Origin: Procambarus clarkii
Taxonomy: Eukaryota; Arthropoda; Malacostraca; Decapoda; Cambaridae
NCBI RefSeq assembly: GCF_040958095.1
Contig: NC_091172.1
Span: 25,142,562-25,206,561 of the forward strand
Length of the DNA: 64,000 nt
Direction: 5' to 3'
Each line of letters opens with the position of its first letter. Position 1 is the first letter of the stretch. Below, in pieces: positions 10,255-22,040 of the stretch. The notes beneath the pieces are model-generated. The model ran no database searches. It was not told the DNA's origin and saw only the letters and a program-made list of their open reading frames with translations. Made by a program: the position numbers and the translations under genes.

Positions 10255-10680
10255 GTTTGTGTGTACTCACCTATTTGTGTCTACAAGATCGAGCATTGAC
10301 TCTTGGATCCGGCCTTTCGAGCCATCGGTTGTTTACAGCAATGACTCCGGTCCTATTTCCCTATCATACCTAGTTTTAAAATTATGAATAGAATTTGCTT
10401 CCACAACCTGTTCCTTAAGTGCATTCCATTTTTCCACTACTCTCACGCTAAAAGAAAACTTCCTAACATCCCTGTGGCTCATCTGAATTTCCAGCTTCCA
10501 CCCATGTCCCCTCGTTCTGTTACTATTCCGTGTGAACATTTCGTCTCTGTCCACTCTGTCACTCCCCCTGAGTATTTTATACGTTCCTAACATATCACCC
10601 CTCTCCCTTCTTCTTTCTAGTGTCGTAAGGCACAGTTCCTTCAGGCGCTCCTCATACCCCATCCCTCGTAACTCTAGTGT
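10255..10680 (-). mobile_element. LINE family C, RT C-terminal fragment
   Basis: The minus-strand frame 10333-10662 reads MGYEERLKELCLTTLERRRE, then GDMLGTYKILRGSDRVDRDE and VVEKWNALKEQVVEANSIHN. This is the usual C-terminal part of decapod-type LINE RT proteins; there is no catalytic domain. Confidence 0.85.
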
Positions 10681-10689
10681 GTGTGTGTG

Positions 10690-10842
10690 TATTCACCTAT
10701 TTGTACTTACCTATATGTGCTTGCAGGGGTTGAGCTTTGGCTCTTTGGTCCCACCTCTCATCTGTCAATCAATTGGTGTACAGATTTCTGAGCCTACTGG
10801 GCTCTATCATATTTACATTTGAAACTGTGTATGGAGTGACAG
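10690..10842 (-). mobile_element. LINE family A 3' end, truncated
   Basis: Minus-strand tail with gagcccagtaggctcagaaa-type sequence and the terminal CAAGCACATATAGGTAAGTA-like motif. It is cut exactly where the 30-bp satellite begins, at the CTCCATACACAG stretch. Confidence 0.8.
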
Positions 10843-12762
10843 GTGGTTGGCCATCAGTAACGCAGGTGACAGGTGTCTGACCATCAGTAACGCAGGTGAC
10901 AGGTGTCTGACCATCAATAACGCAGGTGACAGGTGTCTGACCATCAATAACGCAGGTGACAGGTGTCTGACCATCAGTAACGCAGGTGACAGGTGTCTGA
11001 CCATCAATAACGCAGGTGACAGGTGTCTGACCATCAGTAACGCAGGTGACAGGTGTCTGACCATCAATAACGCAGGTGACAGGTGTCTGACCATCAATAA
11101 CGCAGGTGACAGGTGTCTGACCATCAATAACGAAGGTGACAGGTGTCTGACCATCAATAACGCAGGTGACAGGTGTCTGACCATCAGTAACGCAGGTGAC
11201 AGGTGTCTGACCATCAATAACGCAGGTGACAGGTGTCTGACCATCAGTAACGAAGGTGACAGGTGTCTGACCATCAATAACGCAGGTGACAGGTGTCTGA
11301 CCATCAATAACGCAGGTGACAGGTGTCTGACCATCAATAACGCAGGTGACAGGTGTCTGACCATCAATAACGCAGGTGACAGGTGTCTGACCATCAGTAA
11401 CGCAGGTGACAGGTGTCTGACCATCAATAACGCAGGTGACAGGTGTCTGACCATCAATAACGCAGGTGACAGGTGTCTGACCATCAATAACGCAGGTGAC
11501 AGGTGTCTGACCATCAATAACGCAGGTGACAGGTGTCTGACCATCAGTAACGCAGGTGACAGGTGTCTGACCATCAATAACGCAGGTGACAGGTGTCTGA
11601 CCATCAATAACGCAGGTGACAGGTGTCTGACCATCAGTAACGCAGGTGACAGGTGTCTGACCATCAATAACGCAGGTGACAGGTGTCTGACCATCAATAA
11701 CGCAGGTGACAGGTGTCTGACCATCAATAACGCAGGTGACAGGTGTCTGACCATCAATAACGCAGGTGACAGGTGTCTGACCATCAGTAACGCAGGTGAC
11801 AGGTGTCTGACCATCAATAACGCAGGTGACAGGTGTCTGACCATCAATAACGCAGGTGACAGGTGTCTGACCATCAGTAACGCAGGTGACAGGTGTCTGA
11901 CCATCAATAACGCAGGTGACAGGTGTCTGACCATCAATAACGCAGGTGACAGGTGTCTGACCATCAATAACGCAGGTGACAGGTGTCTGACCATCAGTAA
12001 CGCAGGTGACAGGTGTCTGACCATCAATAACGCAGGTGACAGGTGTCTGACCATCAATAACGCAGGTGACAGGTGTCTGACCATCAATAACGCAGGTGAC
12101 AGGTGTCTGACCATCAGTAACGCAGGTGACAGGTGTCTGACCATCAGTAACGCAGGTGACCTGTGTCTGACCATCAATAACGCAGGTGACAGGTGTCTGA
12201 CCATCAATAACGCAGGTGACAGGTGTCTGACCATCAATAACGCAGGTGACAGGTGTCTGACCATCAATAACGCAGGTGACAGGTGTCTGACCATCAGTAA
12301 CGCAGGTGACAGGTGTCTGACCATCAATAACGCAGGTGACAGGTGTCTGACCATCAATAACGCAGGTGACAGGTGTCTGACCATCAGTAACGCAGGTGAC
12401 AGGTGTCTGACCATCAATAACGCAGGTGACAGGTGTCTGACCATCAATAACGCAGGTGACAGGTGTCTGACCATCAATAACGCAGGTGACAGGTGTCTGA
12501 CCATCAGTAACGCAGGTGACAGGTGTCTGACCATCAATAACGCAGGTGACAGGTGTCTGACCATCAATAACGCAGGTGACAGGTGTCTGACCATCAATAA
12601 CGCAGGTGACAGGTGTCTGACCATCAGTAACGCAGGTGACAGGTGTCTGACCATCAATAACGCAGGTGACAGGTGTCTGACCATCAATAACGCAGGTGAC
12701 AGGTGTCTGACCATCAATAACGCAGGTGACAGGTGTCTGACCATCAGTAACGCAGGTGACCG
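10843..12762. repeat. 30-bp satellite array, about 64 copies
   Basis: The unit of exactly 30 bp has cores cgcaggtgacaggtgtctga and ccatcaataa. Copies are almost identical; the main variant is ccatcagtaa. The variant occurs at irregular 1-5 unit spacing in the first part and settles to every fourth unit from about 12390 on, suggesting a 120-bp higher-order unit. Both strands stay open for more than 650 codons because 30 is a multiple of 3; this is not a protein gene. Confidence 0.97.
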
Positions 12763-13022
12763 GTGTCTAGGGTTCATAATAAATATTTTTAACCCCAACA
12801 AAATATGATGGATTACTGCAATATATATTTTAATACACTTGTTTTCCTTTGTTAAAACAAAAAAATATATATTTTGAAAACTGAATTTACTGTAGCACAA
12901 AACTATACACTAATATGCATTTTGCATAATATTGTATGCCTCTGTAATTTAAATATATTAGTATAACTATTTAAATTTTGCTAAATGTATTTACATAATA
13001 TGACATTATTATCTGAAACATA
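12763..13022. other. AT-rich spacer, nothing recognised
   Basis: Sequence rich in A/T homopolymer runs that follows the satellite. Confidence 0.4.
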
Positions 13023-13023
13023 A

Positions 13024-13290
13024 TAGGGGTCCCCGTGGTTTAGTGGTGGACGTCCTCGACTCACACGCGAGAAGGAGTTCAATTCCCAGCAGGGACTGAA
13101 ACGACTTCAGCAGTGTTTGCTGTCACCAAACAGTAGATATGAGTCTGTGAGTTACACAGCTGTTGTGGGCAGCATCCTGGGGTTGGTCAGTAGCTGGCCT
13201 AATAGTAAGTAATTATCAGAAGGAAGGCACCAAGCCGGGGAGACTCTGCAGCACCATCAAATGTGCGGGACAATCATAGGACGCTAAATA
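13024..13290 (+). mobile_element. tRNA-derived SINE, family 2 (tRNA-Val-like head)
   Basis: The head gtccccgtggtttagtggtg has an A box. The anticodon-like loop ctcacac sits between complementary gtcctcga and cgagaagg-type arms, and the B box is gttcaattccc. Acceptor-like ends gtccccg and cagggac can pair with one mismatch. A body of about 180 bp follows, so it is a SINE and not a working tRNA. Confidence 0.75.
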
Positions 13291-13868
13291 TCACTAATGA
13301 TGTCAATAAACACAAAATATATACATTCATGTACACAAATACAAATAAATATCAATAACCTTTTTGTTTATATCACAAGTGATTCAACAAGAGGCTCACA
13401 ACAGACTATACGAGGCACCAGCCCTTCACTAGCCCTAACCAGCCCTTACCAGCCCCAACAGCCCTCTACAGCAGCCTCTACCACTTGGGGCTGTCATCAG
13501 GAGAGCTGTCCTCGAGTGCTTCTTATAACTCACAATGTAAACACTCATTGCCAGCCCCCCTCCCAACCCCCCATCCCTTGTGTTATTATGGGGGGAGGGG
13601 CGCTGTACCTGTCAGGGGTGGGAGGGAGGGAAGGATGGGGCGGATAGGGGACATAAGGGACGGTGGTGGTGAAAGAGCTGGGGAGCAGGAGACATGTAGG
13701 ATGGAGGGCAGGGATGTGAAGCACCAGGATATCCAGCAGGATAGCTGCTAGATATCAGCTATATGGAGAGTTATGTGTAAACTGGAAGCTATATACTAAC
13801 CCTCACCAGCTCTCAACCACTATTCATCAACCTCTCACCAGCCCTCACTAACCCTCTATCCTTCACCG
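13291..13868. other. No recognisable feature
   Basis: Intronic sequence with loosely repeated accagccct motifs (13418-13480, 13800-13860) and a G-rich patch (13590-13700). Confidence 0.4.
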
Positions 13869-14625
13869 ACGACCGGGTAGCTAGGACCACCGCCAGGGAC
13901 GGGTAGCTAGGACCACAGCCAGGGACGGGTAGCTAGGACCACAGCCAGGGACGGGTAGCTATGACCACAGCCAGGGACGGGTAGCTAGGACCACAGCCAG
14001 GGACGGGTAGCTAGGACCACAGCCAGGGACGGGTAGCTAGGACCACAACCAGGGACGGGTAGCTAGGACCACAGCCAGGGACGGGGAGCTAGGACCACAG
14101 CCAGGGACGGGTAGCTAGGACCACAGCCAGGGACGGGTAGCTATGACCACAGCCAGGGACGGGTAGCTATGACCACAGCCAGGGACGGGTAGCTATGACC
14201 ACAGCCAGGGACGGGTAGCTAGGACCACAGCCAGGGACGGGTAGCTATGACCACATCCAGGGACGGGTAGCTAGGACCACAGCCAGGGACGGGTAGCTAT
14301 GACCACAGCCAGGGACGGGTAGCTAGGACCGCAGCCAGGGACGGGGAGCTAGGACCACAGCCAGGGACGGGGAGCTAGGACCACAGCCAGGGACGGGGAG
14401 CTAGGACCACAGCCAGGGACGGGTAGCTAGGACCACAGCCAGGGACGGGAAGCTAGGACCACCGCCAGGGACGGGGAGCTAGGACCACCGCCAGGGACGG
14501 GGAGCTAGGATCACAGCCAGGGACGGGGAGTTAGGACCACCGCCAGGGACGGGGAGCTAGGACCACAGCCAGGGACGGGTAGCTAAGACCACAGCCAGGG
14601 ACGGGGAGCTAGGACCACACCAGCG
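13869..14625. repeat. 26-bp minisatellite, about 29 copies
   Basis: Unit core gggacgggtagctaggacca then cagcca. Point variants include tatgacc for taggacc and ggggagc for gggtagc. The unit is not a multiple of 3 and no long frame spans it. Confidence 0.96.
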
Positions 14626-14739
14626 CATCAACAAGGCAGTAACAGAAGCGTTGAACCACTTCTCTGACTCGCAAGAGGAAAACTTTAGCAGGAAGCAAGA
14701 GAAGAACTTAAGCGGAAATTCATTACGCAGAAAAGTTGG

Positions 14740-16365
14740 GACATTAGTTAGTGAGGCACCAGAAGGGTCACTATACGGTTAGTGGAGCACCAGGAGGGTC
14801 ACTATACGGTTAGTGGTGCTCCAGAAGGGTCACTATACGGTTAGTGGAGCACCAGGAGGGTCACTATACGGTTAGTGGTGCTCCAGAAGGGTCACTATAC
14901 GGTTAGTGGAGCACCAGGAGGGTCACTATACGGTTAGTGGTGCTCCAGAAGGGTCACTATACGGTTAGTGGAGCACCAGGAGGGTCACTATACGGTTAGT
15001 GGAGCACCAGAAGGGTCACTATACGGTTAGTGTGGCTCCAGAAGGGTCACTATACGGTTAGTGTGGCTCCAGAAGGGTCACTATACGGTTAGTGTGGCTC
15101 CAGAAGGGTCACTATACGGTTAGTGTGGCTCCAGAAGGGTCACTATACGGATAGTGTGGCTCCAGAAGGGTCACTATACGGTTAGTGTGGCTCCAGAAGG
15201 GTCACTATACGGTTAGTGTGGCTCCAGAAGGGTCACTATACGGTTAGTGAGGCTCCAGAAGGGTCACTATATGGTTAGTGGAGCACCAGAAGGGTCACTA
15301 TACGGTTAGTGAGGCTCTAGAAGGGACACTATACGGTTAGTGAGGCTCTAGAAGGGACACTATACGGTTAGTGAGGCTCCAGAAGGGACACTATACGGTT
15401 AGTGAGGCTCCAGAAGAGGCACTATACGGTTAGTGAGGCTCCAGAAGGGACACTATACGGTTAGTGAGGCTCCAGAAGAGGCACTATACGGTTAGTGAGG
15501 CTCCAGAAGGGACACTATACGGTTAGTGAGGCTCCAGAAGGGACACTATACGGTTAGTGAGGCTCCAGAAGGGACACTATACGGTTAGTGGTGCTCCAGA
15601 AGGGTCACTATACGGTTAGTGGTGCTCCAGAAGGGTCACTATACAGTTAGTGGTGCTCCAGAAGGGTCACTATACGGTTAGTGTGGCTCCAAAAGAGGCA
15701 CTATATGGTTAGTGAGGCTCTAGAAGGGTCACTATACGGTTAGTGTGGCTCCAGAAGGGTCACTATACGGTTAGTGGTGCTCCAGAAGGGTCACTATACG
15801 GTTAGTGAGGCTCTAGAAGGGTCACTATACGGTTAGTGTGGCTCCAGAAGGGTCACTATACGGTTAGTGAGGCTCTAGAAGGGTCACTATACGGTTAGTG
15901 TGGCTCCAGAAGGGTCACTATACGGTTAGTGAGGCTCTAGAAGGGACACTATACGGTTAGTGAGGCTCTAGAAGGGTCACTATACGGTTAGTGTGGCTCC
16001 AGAAGGGTCACTATACGGTTAGTGAGGCTCTAGAAGGGACACTATACGGTTAGTGGAGCACCAGAAGGGTCACTATACGGTTAGTGAGGCTCCAGAAGGG
16101 TCACTATACGGTTAGTGAGGCTCCAGAAGGGTCACTATACGGTTAGTGAGGCTCCAGAAGGGTCACTATACGGTTAGTGAGGCTCCAGAAGGGTCACTAT
16201 ACGGTTAGTGTGGCTCCAGAAGGGTCACTATACGGTTAGTGAGGCTCCAGAAGGGTCACTATACGGTTAGTGGGGCCCCAGAAGGGGCACTATACGGTTA
16301 GTGGGGCTCCAGAAGGGTCACTATACGGTTAGTGAGGCACCAGAAAGGGCACTATACGGTTAGCT
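14740..16365. repeat. 31-bp minisatellite, about 52 copies
   Basis: Unit core agaagggtcactatacggtt then agtgaggctcc. Several variant types (gagcacc, gtgctcc, gtggctcc, gaggctct; gggacac, gaggcac) occur in local blocks, indicating duplication of multi-unit segments. It lies about 115 bp from the 26-bp array. Confidence 0.96.
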
Positions 16366-16651
16366 CCTCATGCTCCAGGGATTACAAACATAAACATGGT
16401 TAGGCTACGTCTTGTGTTGGCAAAGATTGGATAAAATGAGCAGTGTATTATCAGACAATGGGATGGAGCCCATTGTTAGCCTCCCAGTAGGTGGGAAAGA
16501 TCAAGTAGGTCTGGATATGACAGGAAAAGAGGAAGAGGAGGGGGGTGGGGTGGGGGGACCGAGTCATGTGCTCTGTTCTGCCATGATTGATTGTCAGTTA
16601 GTGATTAACTGCTAGTTTGCAGATGTTTCTCTTCAATGCTGTCTAAATCGA

Positions 16652-16708
<57 letters not shown>

Positions 16709-17274
16709 AAACATCATTCGGACTTTACTCATATATGTTAACCCTGTTGTCTTTTTAATAATCCAGCCCTGATTCAAGTTAGCACACCATGGGGGCCTTC
16801 AACTTTCTAAGGAGTGTCTGGCAAGGTACTGTGCTACAGGCTGTGTGATACAGTCAAGGTACAGACTGTGTGATACAGTCAAGGTACAGACTATCCACTC
16901 TCACCTGCCTGCTGGAAAAAGGCACAAAAAGAATGAATGTGAATTTGTGAAACACGAGTACACCTTGTTGTGTATCCCTTAATACACTATGTTTTTAAAG
17001 ATACAAACGAATGGTTTGTGATTATTGATTCAAACCATTTTCCTATAATAGGTCATTAAATTGAACGACATCCCAACGCAAGTGATCTACCTACCTTCTC
17101 ATAAATCAACATCACATTTGCCATCCTTCACGAATTGGTTAATCTGTTCGGTTAATGATTGGTTAATTATGCAAGATCAGGGCTAACTAACCTCTTCTTT
17201 ATGTTCTTTAAGAATCCTGGCCAGTATTTGAATCGATAATTGCAAAAGCCATTCGTCTGGATTTAAAAAAAAAA
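16366..17274. other. Intronic sequence with (TA)n
   Basis: Apart from a (TA)n tract at about 16658-16705 and a short duplication of acagtcaaggtacagact (16850-16890), nothing is recognised. Confidence 0.5.
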
Positions 17275-17900
17275 CCTTGATTAATAAAGGATTCACAACA
17301 TGGTTTTACCAAGAGCCTCAAGTGTTTAACCAATTTACACTCATTCTGTACAAGTATATTTCAGGCAGTTGATATAGCGGATTAAGACTTGCAGCATTGT
17401 ATACCTTGGCTTTAGCAGAGTCGTTGATACTGTGAATCACGAGACTAATTACAAATTTAGAAGCACGTGGTACTGGGGGTTGGGGGGTGTTATCCTACAC
17501 TGGATAAGCACGTGGTTATTTCACTGAAGGCAGAGTGTAGATATAACCCAGTGTGAGTAAGGAACTATAGTGAGTGAGTGAGGTGGCACTAGGCTCCGTC
17601 TTGGAACCTCCGTAGTTTACCGTGTATAAACGATTTACATACAGCATTGAACATCAACATTTGCAAATATACAGACGATACAAGAATAGGGCGGGAAGAT
17701 AATTCAGTTGAAGTCAAGATAAACACAAGATCAATCAGCTAGGCTTTTAAAATGAACCAAAATATTAGTAGATGCAGCTTAATGCTAAAAAAAAGTAGTT
17801 CTCTGAGCTTACGTAATAATAATAGCTACCAGATATCAAGTGGAAAATTACAAAATTGTCAAACATAAATGCAATCTTTACCTTATGGAAGCGAAAAATG
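17275..17900 (+). mobile_element. LINE reverse transcriptase relic
   Basis: Broken plus-strand reading shows RT motifs in order: DSQHGFTKSLKCLTNLHSF, then VYLGFSRVVDTVNHE (motif A region), then GSVL.P..FTVYKRF (motif B region), then ICKYTDDTRIGR (the catalytic YADD box, here YTDD). Stops and indels show it is dead. The 18-bp array follows directly. Confidence 0.8.
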
Positions 17901-17969
17901 AGGTCACCAAAAGGCACTTTTTACCAAAACTTAAACTATTACCTTCTGGCCCCGTTTACACTACTGGCG

Positions 17970-19055
17970 TAAGCCGTAGTGTTAGGCTTGGCCGTGGTGT
18001 CAAGCTTGGCCGTTGTGTCAAGCTTGGCCGTTGTGTCAAGCTTGGCCGTTGTGTCAAGCTTGGCCGTTGTGTCAAGCTTGGCCGTGGTGTCAAGCTTGGG
18101 CGTGGTGTCAAGCTTGGCCGTGGTGTCAAGCTTGGCCGTTGTGTCAAGCTTGGCCGTGGTGTCAAGCTTGGGCGTGGTGTCAAGCTTGGCCGTGGTGTCA
18201 AGCTTGGACGTTGTGTCAAGCTTGGCCGTGGTGTCAAGCTTGGGCGTTGTGTCAAGCTTGGCCGTTGTGTCAAGCTTGGCCGTGGTGTCAAGCTTGGGCG
18301 TGGTGTCAAGCTTGGGCGTGGTGTCAAGCTTGGCCGTGGTGTCAAGCTTGGGCGTTGTGTCAAACTTGGCCGTGGTGTCAAGCTTGGGCGTGGTGTCAAG
18401 CTTGGCCGTGGTGTCAAGCTTGGCCGTGGTGTCAAGCTTGGGCGTTGTCAAGCTTGGCCGTTGTGTCAAGCTTGGGCGTGGTGTCAAGCTTGGGCGTGGT
18501 GTCAAGCTTGGGCGTGGTGTCAAGCTTGGCCGTGGTGTCAAGCTTGGCCGTGGTGTCAAGCTTGGGCGTGGTGTCAAGCTTGGGCGTGGTGTCAAGCTTG
18601 GGCGTGGTGTCAAGCTTGGCCGTGGTGTCAAGCTTGGGCGTTGTGTCAAGCTTGGGCGTGGTGTCAAGCTTGGGCGTGGTGTCAAGCTTGGCCGTGGTGT
18701 CAAGCTTGGGCGTTGTGTCAAGCTTGGCCGTGGTGTCAAGCTTGGGCGTGGCGTCAAGCTTGGGCGTGGTGTCAAGCTTGGCCGTGGTGTCAAGCTTGGG
18801 CGTTGTGTCAAGCTTGGCCGTGGTGTCAAGCTTGGGCGTGGTGTCAAGCTTGGCCGTGGTGCAAGCTTGGGCGTGGTGTCAAGCTTGGCCGTGGTGTCAA
18901 GCTTGGGCGTGGTGTCAAGCTTGGCCGTGGTATCAAGCTTGGCCGTGGTGTCAAGCTTGGGCGTGGTGTCAAGCTTGGCCGTGGTATCAAGCTTGGCCGT
19001 GGTGTCAAGCTTGGGCGTGGTGTCAAGCTTGGCCGTGGTATCAAGCTTGGCCGCG
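17970..19055. repeat. 18-bp minisatellite, about 59 copies
   Basis: The unit ggtgtcaagcttggccgt carries an AAGCTT palindrome in nearly every copy; gccgt/gcgt variants are scattered. Small deletions near 18447 and 18861 shift phase. Several overlapping frames of 300-500 codons on both strands are artefacts of the 18-bp period. Confidence 0.97.
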
Positions 19056-19156
19056 ACGAATGAACTTACAAACTAATTATTCTGTATGCATTAGGTATTC
19101 CCCGACTGTGGTGGGAGTTTGTGATGGTTGGTTAGCAGCAGTTGTGGAGTTGTTGT

Positions 19157-19530
19157 CAAGACTTGTCTGTACTGTTGGGGGGCCAAGACTTGTCTGTACT
19201 GTTGGGGGGCCAAGACTTGTCTGTACTGTTGGGGGGCCAAGACTTGTCTGTACTGTTGGGGGGCCAAGACTTGTCTGTACTGTTGGGGGGCCAAGACTTG
19301 TCTGTACTGTTGGGGGGCCAAGACTTGTCTGTACTGTTGGGGGGCCAAGACTTGTCTGTACTGTTGGGGGGCCAAGACTTGTCTGTACTGTTGGAGGCCA
19401 AGACTTGTCTGTACTGTTGGGGGGCCAAGACTTGTCTGTACTGTTGGGGGGCCAAGACTTGTCTGTACTGTTGGGGGGCCAAGACTTGTCTGTACTGTTG
19501 GAGGCCAAGACTTGTCTGTACTGTTGGTGA
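19157..19530. repeat. 27-bp minisatellite, about 14 copies
   Basis: Unit core gacttgtctgtactgttggg then gggccaa. Each unit has a run of 6 G, except two units shortened to ttggaggcc. The long frames here are artefacts of the 27-bp period. Confidence 0.97.
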
Positions 19531-19714
19531 CCAAGACTTCAAGACTTCACGACTTCACTCTAAGGGACTAATCAATAACAAGTCCTCGTTAACATGCGTT
19601 GTTTTAGTACATTTGTGTATCTGTATAATGCGCACATTGTAATTATTAGTGAAACTTTTCCAACATAACTACAAGAGGACTGTAATAATGTCCTCCGAAG
19701 CCCTTCTGAAGAGT

Positions 19715-20060
19715 AGAGTCCAAAACCTGAGGAAAGTATGTATCCTCTCTACGTCATCGCTACTCCAAATCTAATCTCACCAAACCTAGCCTGATCCAAC
19801 CTATGAAAACCTAGCTTATCCAAACGTAACCTAAGCTATCCAAAGCTAACCTAAGCTATCCAAACCAAACCTAAGCTATCCAAAGCTAACCTAAGCTATC
19901 CAAACTTCATGTAAGTAACAAAAATAAGAGATAAAATTTTGTATTTTATATAAGGTTTGGACGAGGTGTGTAATGTCACTATGACGTCATAGTGACGTCA
20001 CACGTGTTCATTACGGGTACAGGCTTTAGACCCCCAGAGGCTGTAAGAAGCTGTAAGAAG
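19715..20060 (+). repeat. Dispersed repeat with AACCTA tracts and CRE-like palindrome
   Basis: Order: aaaacctgaggaaagtatgt, a degenerate stretch of cctaagctatccaaa units (19760-19915), aaataagagataaaat, a TGACGTCA-rich segment, then caggctttagaccc. A second copy with the same order is at 41960-42380. Function is unknown. Confidence 0.7.
19975..19996. promoter_or_regulatory. Perfect 22-bp palindrome centred on TGACGTCA
   Basis: The two 11-base halves gtcactatgac and gtcatagtgac are exact reverse complements, with a CRE/ATF octamer TGACGTCA in the centre. Another TGACGTCA overlaps its right end at 19993-20000. It is inside a dispersed repeat, so a regulatory role is only a possibility. Confidence 0.4.
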
Positions 20061-20334
20061 AGAGTTCAACTACCAAGTGTAAAAATAGTGTGATGTATAT
20101 CAGATTTATTTATTTACTCTATCACAAACGTGGCCATACATTTATACATTGCTTTAGGAAATGAATGTTCATTGTTTACGGTTCTGGTCCAATGGGAAAC
20201 TATAAACATTCTATTATTCAAGATAATAACTTCAGCATTGTATACACAGCTGACATAAATGACGCCTTCATTGTGAATATAAACAAGAATGTGCCTTGTC
20301 GTCATGGACTCCATCTTGTTCATCACAAGTTGAG

Positions 20335-20560
20335 TGAGAAAGCAGAAAAGACTTCTAATAAAGACAGATTAACTGAACTGAGCCTAATACACTAGAAGAG
20401 AGAAGGACCAGAGGAGTTATGATCACAACATACAAGATACCAAGAACAGACGAGATGGATTACCAAATGAGGGAATAAAAGAACGATAAACTACTAGAAA
20501 GTTGGAAGGAACGAACAAGATACTAATAGTGTGCAGGTCGGGCCCAAGAGCTAGATACTA
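20335..20560 (+). mobile_element. LINE relic, RT C-terminal part
   Basis: Frames in series give RLTELSLI, then KREGPEEL.SQHTRY and MDYQMRE, then TINY.KVGRNEQDT. This corresponds to the xxRLxxLxLxTLExRRxRGDMITTYK region of LINE RTs. Several frameshifts. Confidence 0.6.
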
Positions 20561-20619
20561 TTCTCTGTACACACTAATAGGTAAACTTTAGCACCTAATA
20601 TGCAAGTACACACACACAC

Positions 20620-20895
20620 ACACACACACGTCTGTATATACCTACACATAGCATACACACACGTCTGTATATATACCTACACATAGCATACACACGCCTG
20701 TATATATACTTACACATAGCATACACACACGTCTGTATATATACCTACACATAGCATACACACACGTCTGTATATATACCTACACATAGCATACACACAC
20801 GCCTGTATATATACCTACACATAGCATACACACACGCCTGTATATATACCTACACATAGCATACACACACGTCTGTATATATACCTACACACAGC
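20620..20895. repeat. 35-bp minisatellite, about 8 copies
   Basis: Unit core tctgtatatatacctacaca then tagcatacacacacg. It grows out of a (CA)n tract at 20608-20630. Confidence 0.94.
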
Positions 20896-21980
20896 ATATA
20901 TCCACAAATATCCAACTTCTAAATATAAATATCCCTCCGAGTGTCAGGAAAATTTAATAAAAAAAAGTTTCCCGGGCCGCACATGTCTGTATTATATATT
21001 TATCCTTGACAGTGCAGGGAAGATGCTGTTAAAACACCAAGTAAATAATTCAAGTCCGGAAAAAAACACTGAGAAAAACACAAAAACGCTATGAGTAAAT
21101 AGTGTAGTGGCTGCCGTACCTTTTTTGACACAAGGTACGTAATTGTGAATTAAAAAAAACATTCCAAGTGTAAATATATAAGGGACGTAAATTTCCCCAC
21201 ACAACAACAACAAAAGGTAGCTTAAAAATGCGCCAATGTAAATACAATTAAAAAAGGCGCCAAAAATGTTAAAAATCGCGCCAAATTGTAAATAAAAAAA
21301 CGCGTGAAACTTAAAAGAAAAAAAAAAAGGTAAATATAGAACACATGTAAAAAACATATCCTATCAGTTAACAATATCTCAAAAATGCAATTAGAAAAAA
21401 TAAAGAGTAAAATTAAAATATAAAAATGAAACCAAAATGATCCCTAAATGTAACAAGAGAATGCGCCATTAGCAAATACCAAAAGTACACTAAAAGTGAA
21501 TAATTAAGAGGCGCGCCAAACTTAAGTTGTAGAAAGCGCGCCAAAAGACACCGCCGGACTTCTCAGCTGAGCGGGGAGGCAGGAAAAAGGCGCGAAAACA
21601 TAAAAATGTAAATATTTTTCATTTTTGTGTCGGAGTCTCATTACTAAATTAAGGATTGTCCTCAGACACCACGTGAGGTCGAGAGGTGGGAGGACGAAGA
21701 GACAATAAGGAGGTAGAGAAATTGGGAGGGAGAGAGAGAGATATAGAGGATCTAGGGGTGAGAGAGATAGAGAAAGGGGGGAGGTAGAGAGGAAGTAAGA
21801 GAGTGACGGGGAAGGAGGGCTTGAGTCAGGAAAATATGAAGACCAATTTCAAGACACGTGTTCTGAAATTATGTAACAACTTAGCCTAATGCACGAACAA
21901 ATTATGTTCAATATTTGTTTACAACAAAATTGTATTAGTTGTGATCTTTGTTGTAGCTAATTTGTCGAGTGTACCTGTAG

Positions 21981-21984
<4 letters not shown>
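20896..21984. other. No recognisable gene
   Basis: A/T-rich sequence with scattered gcgcc motifs (21220-21590) and a GA-rich block (21685-21830). The 121-codon minus-strand frame at 20992-21357 is Phe/Leu-rich low complexity and is not supported. Confidence 0.45.

Positions 21985-22040
<56 letters not shown>

Noticed and set aside
10813..12900. Open frames of about 650-700 codons on both strands (repetitive NAGDRCLTI and SPALLMVRHL)
   Set aside because: Artefact of a 30-bp tandem repeat without stop codons; both strands are open, no start context, no family, no codon-level constraint.
10843..16365. CRISPR-like arrays
   Set aside because: Units are contiguous with no unique spacers and the context is a eukaryotic genome; they are minisatellites.
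17840..19642. Many overlapping 150-500 codon frames (LGRGVK, QAWPWC, TPRPSL repeats)
   Set aside because: Units of 18 and 27 bp keep all frames open; not consistent with one gene.
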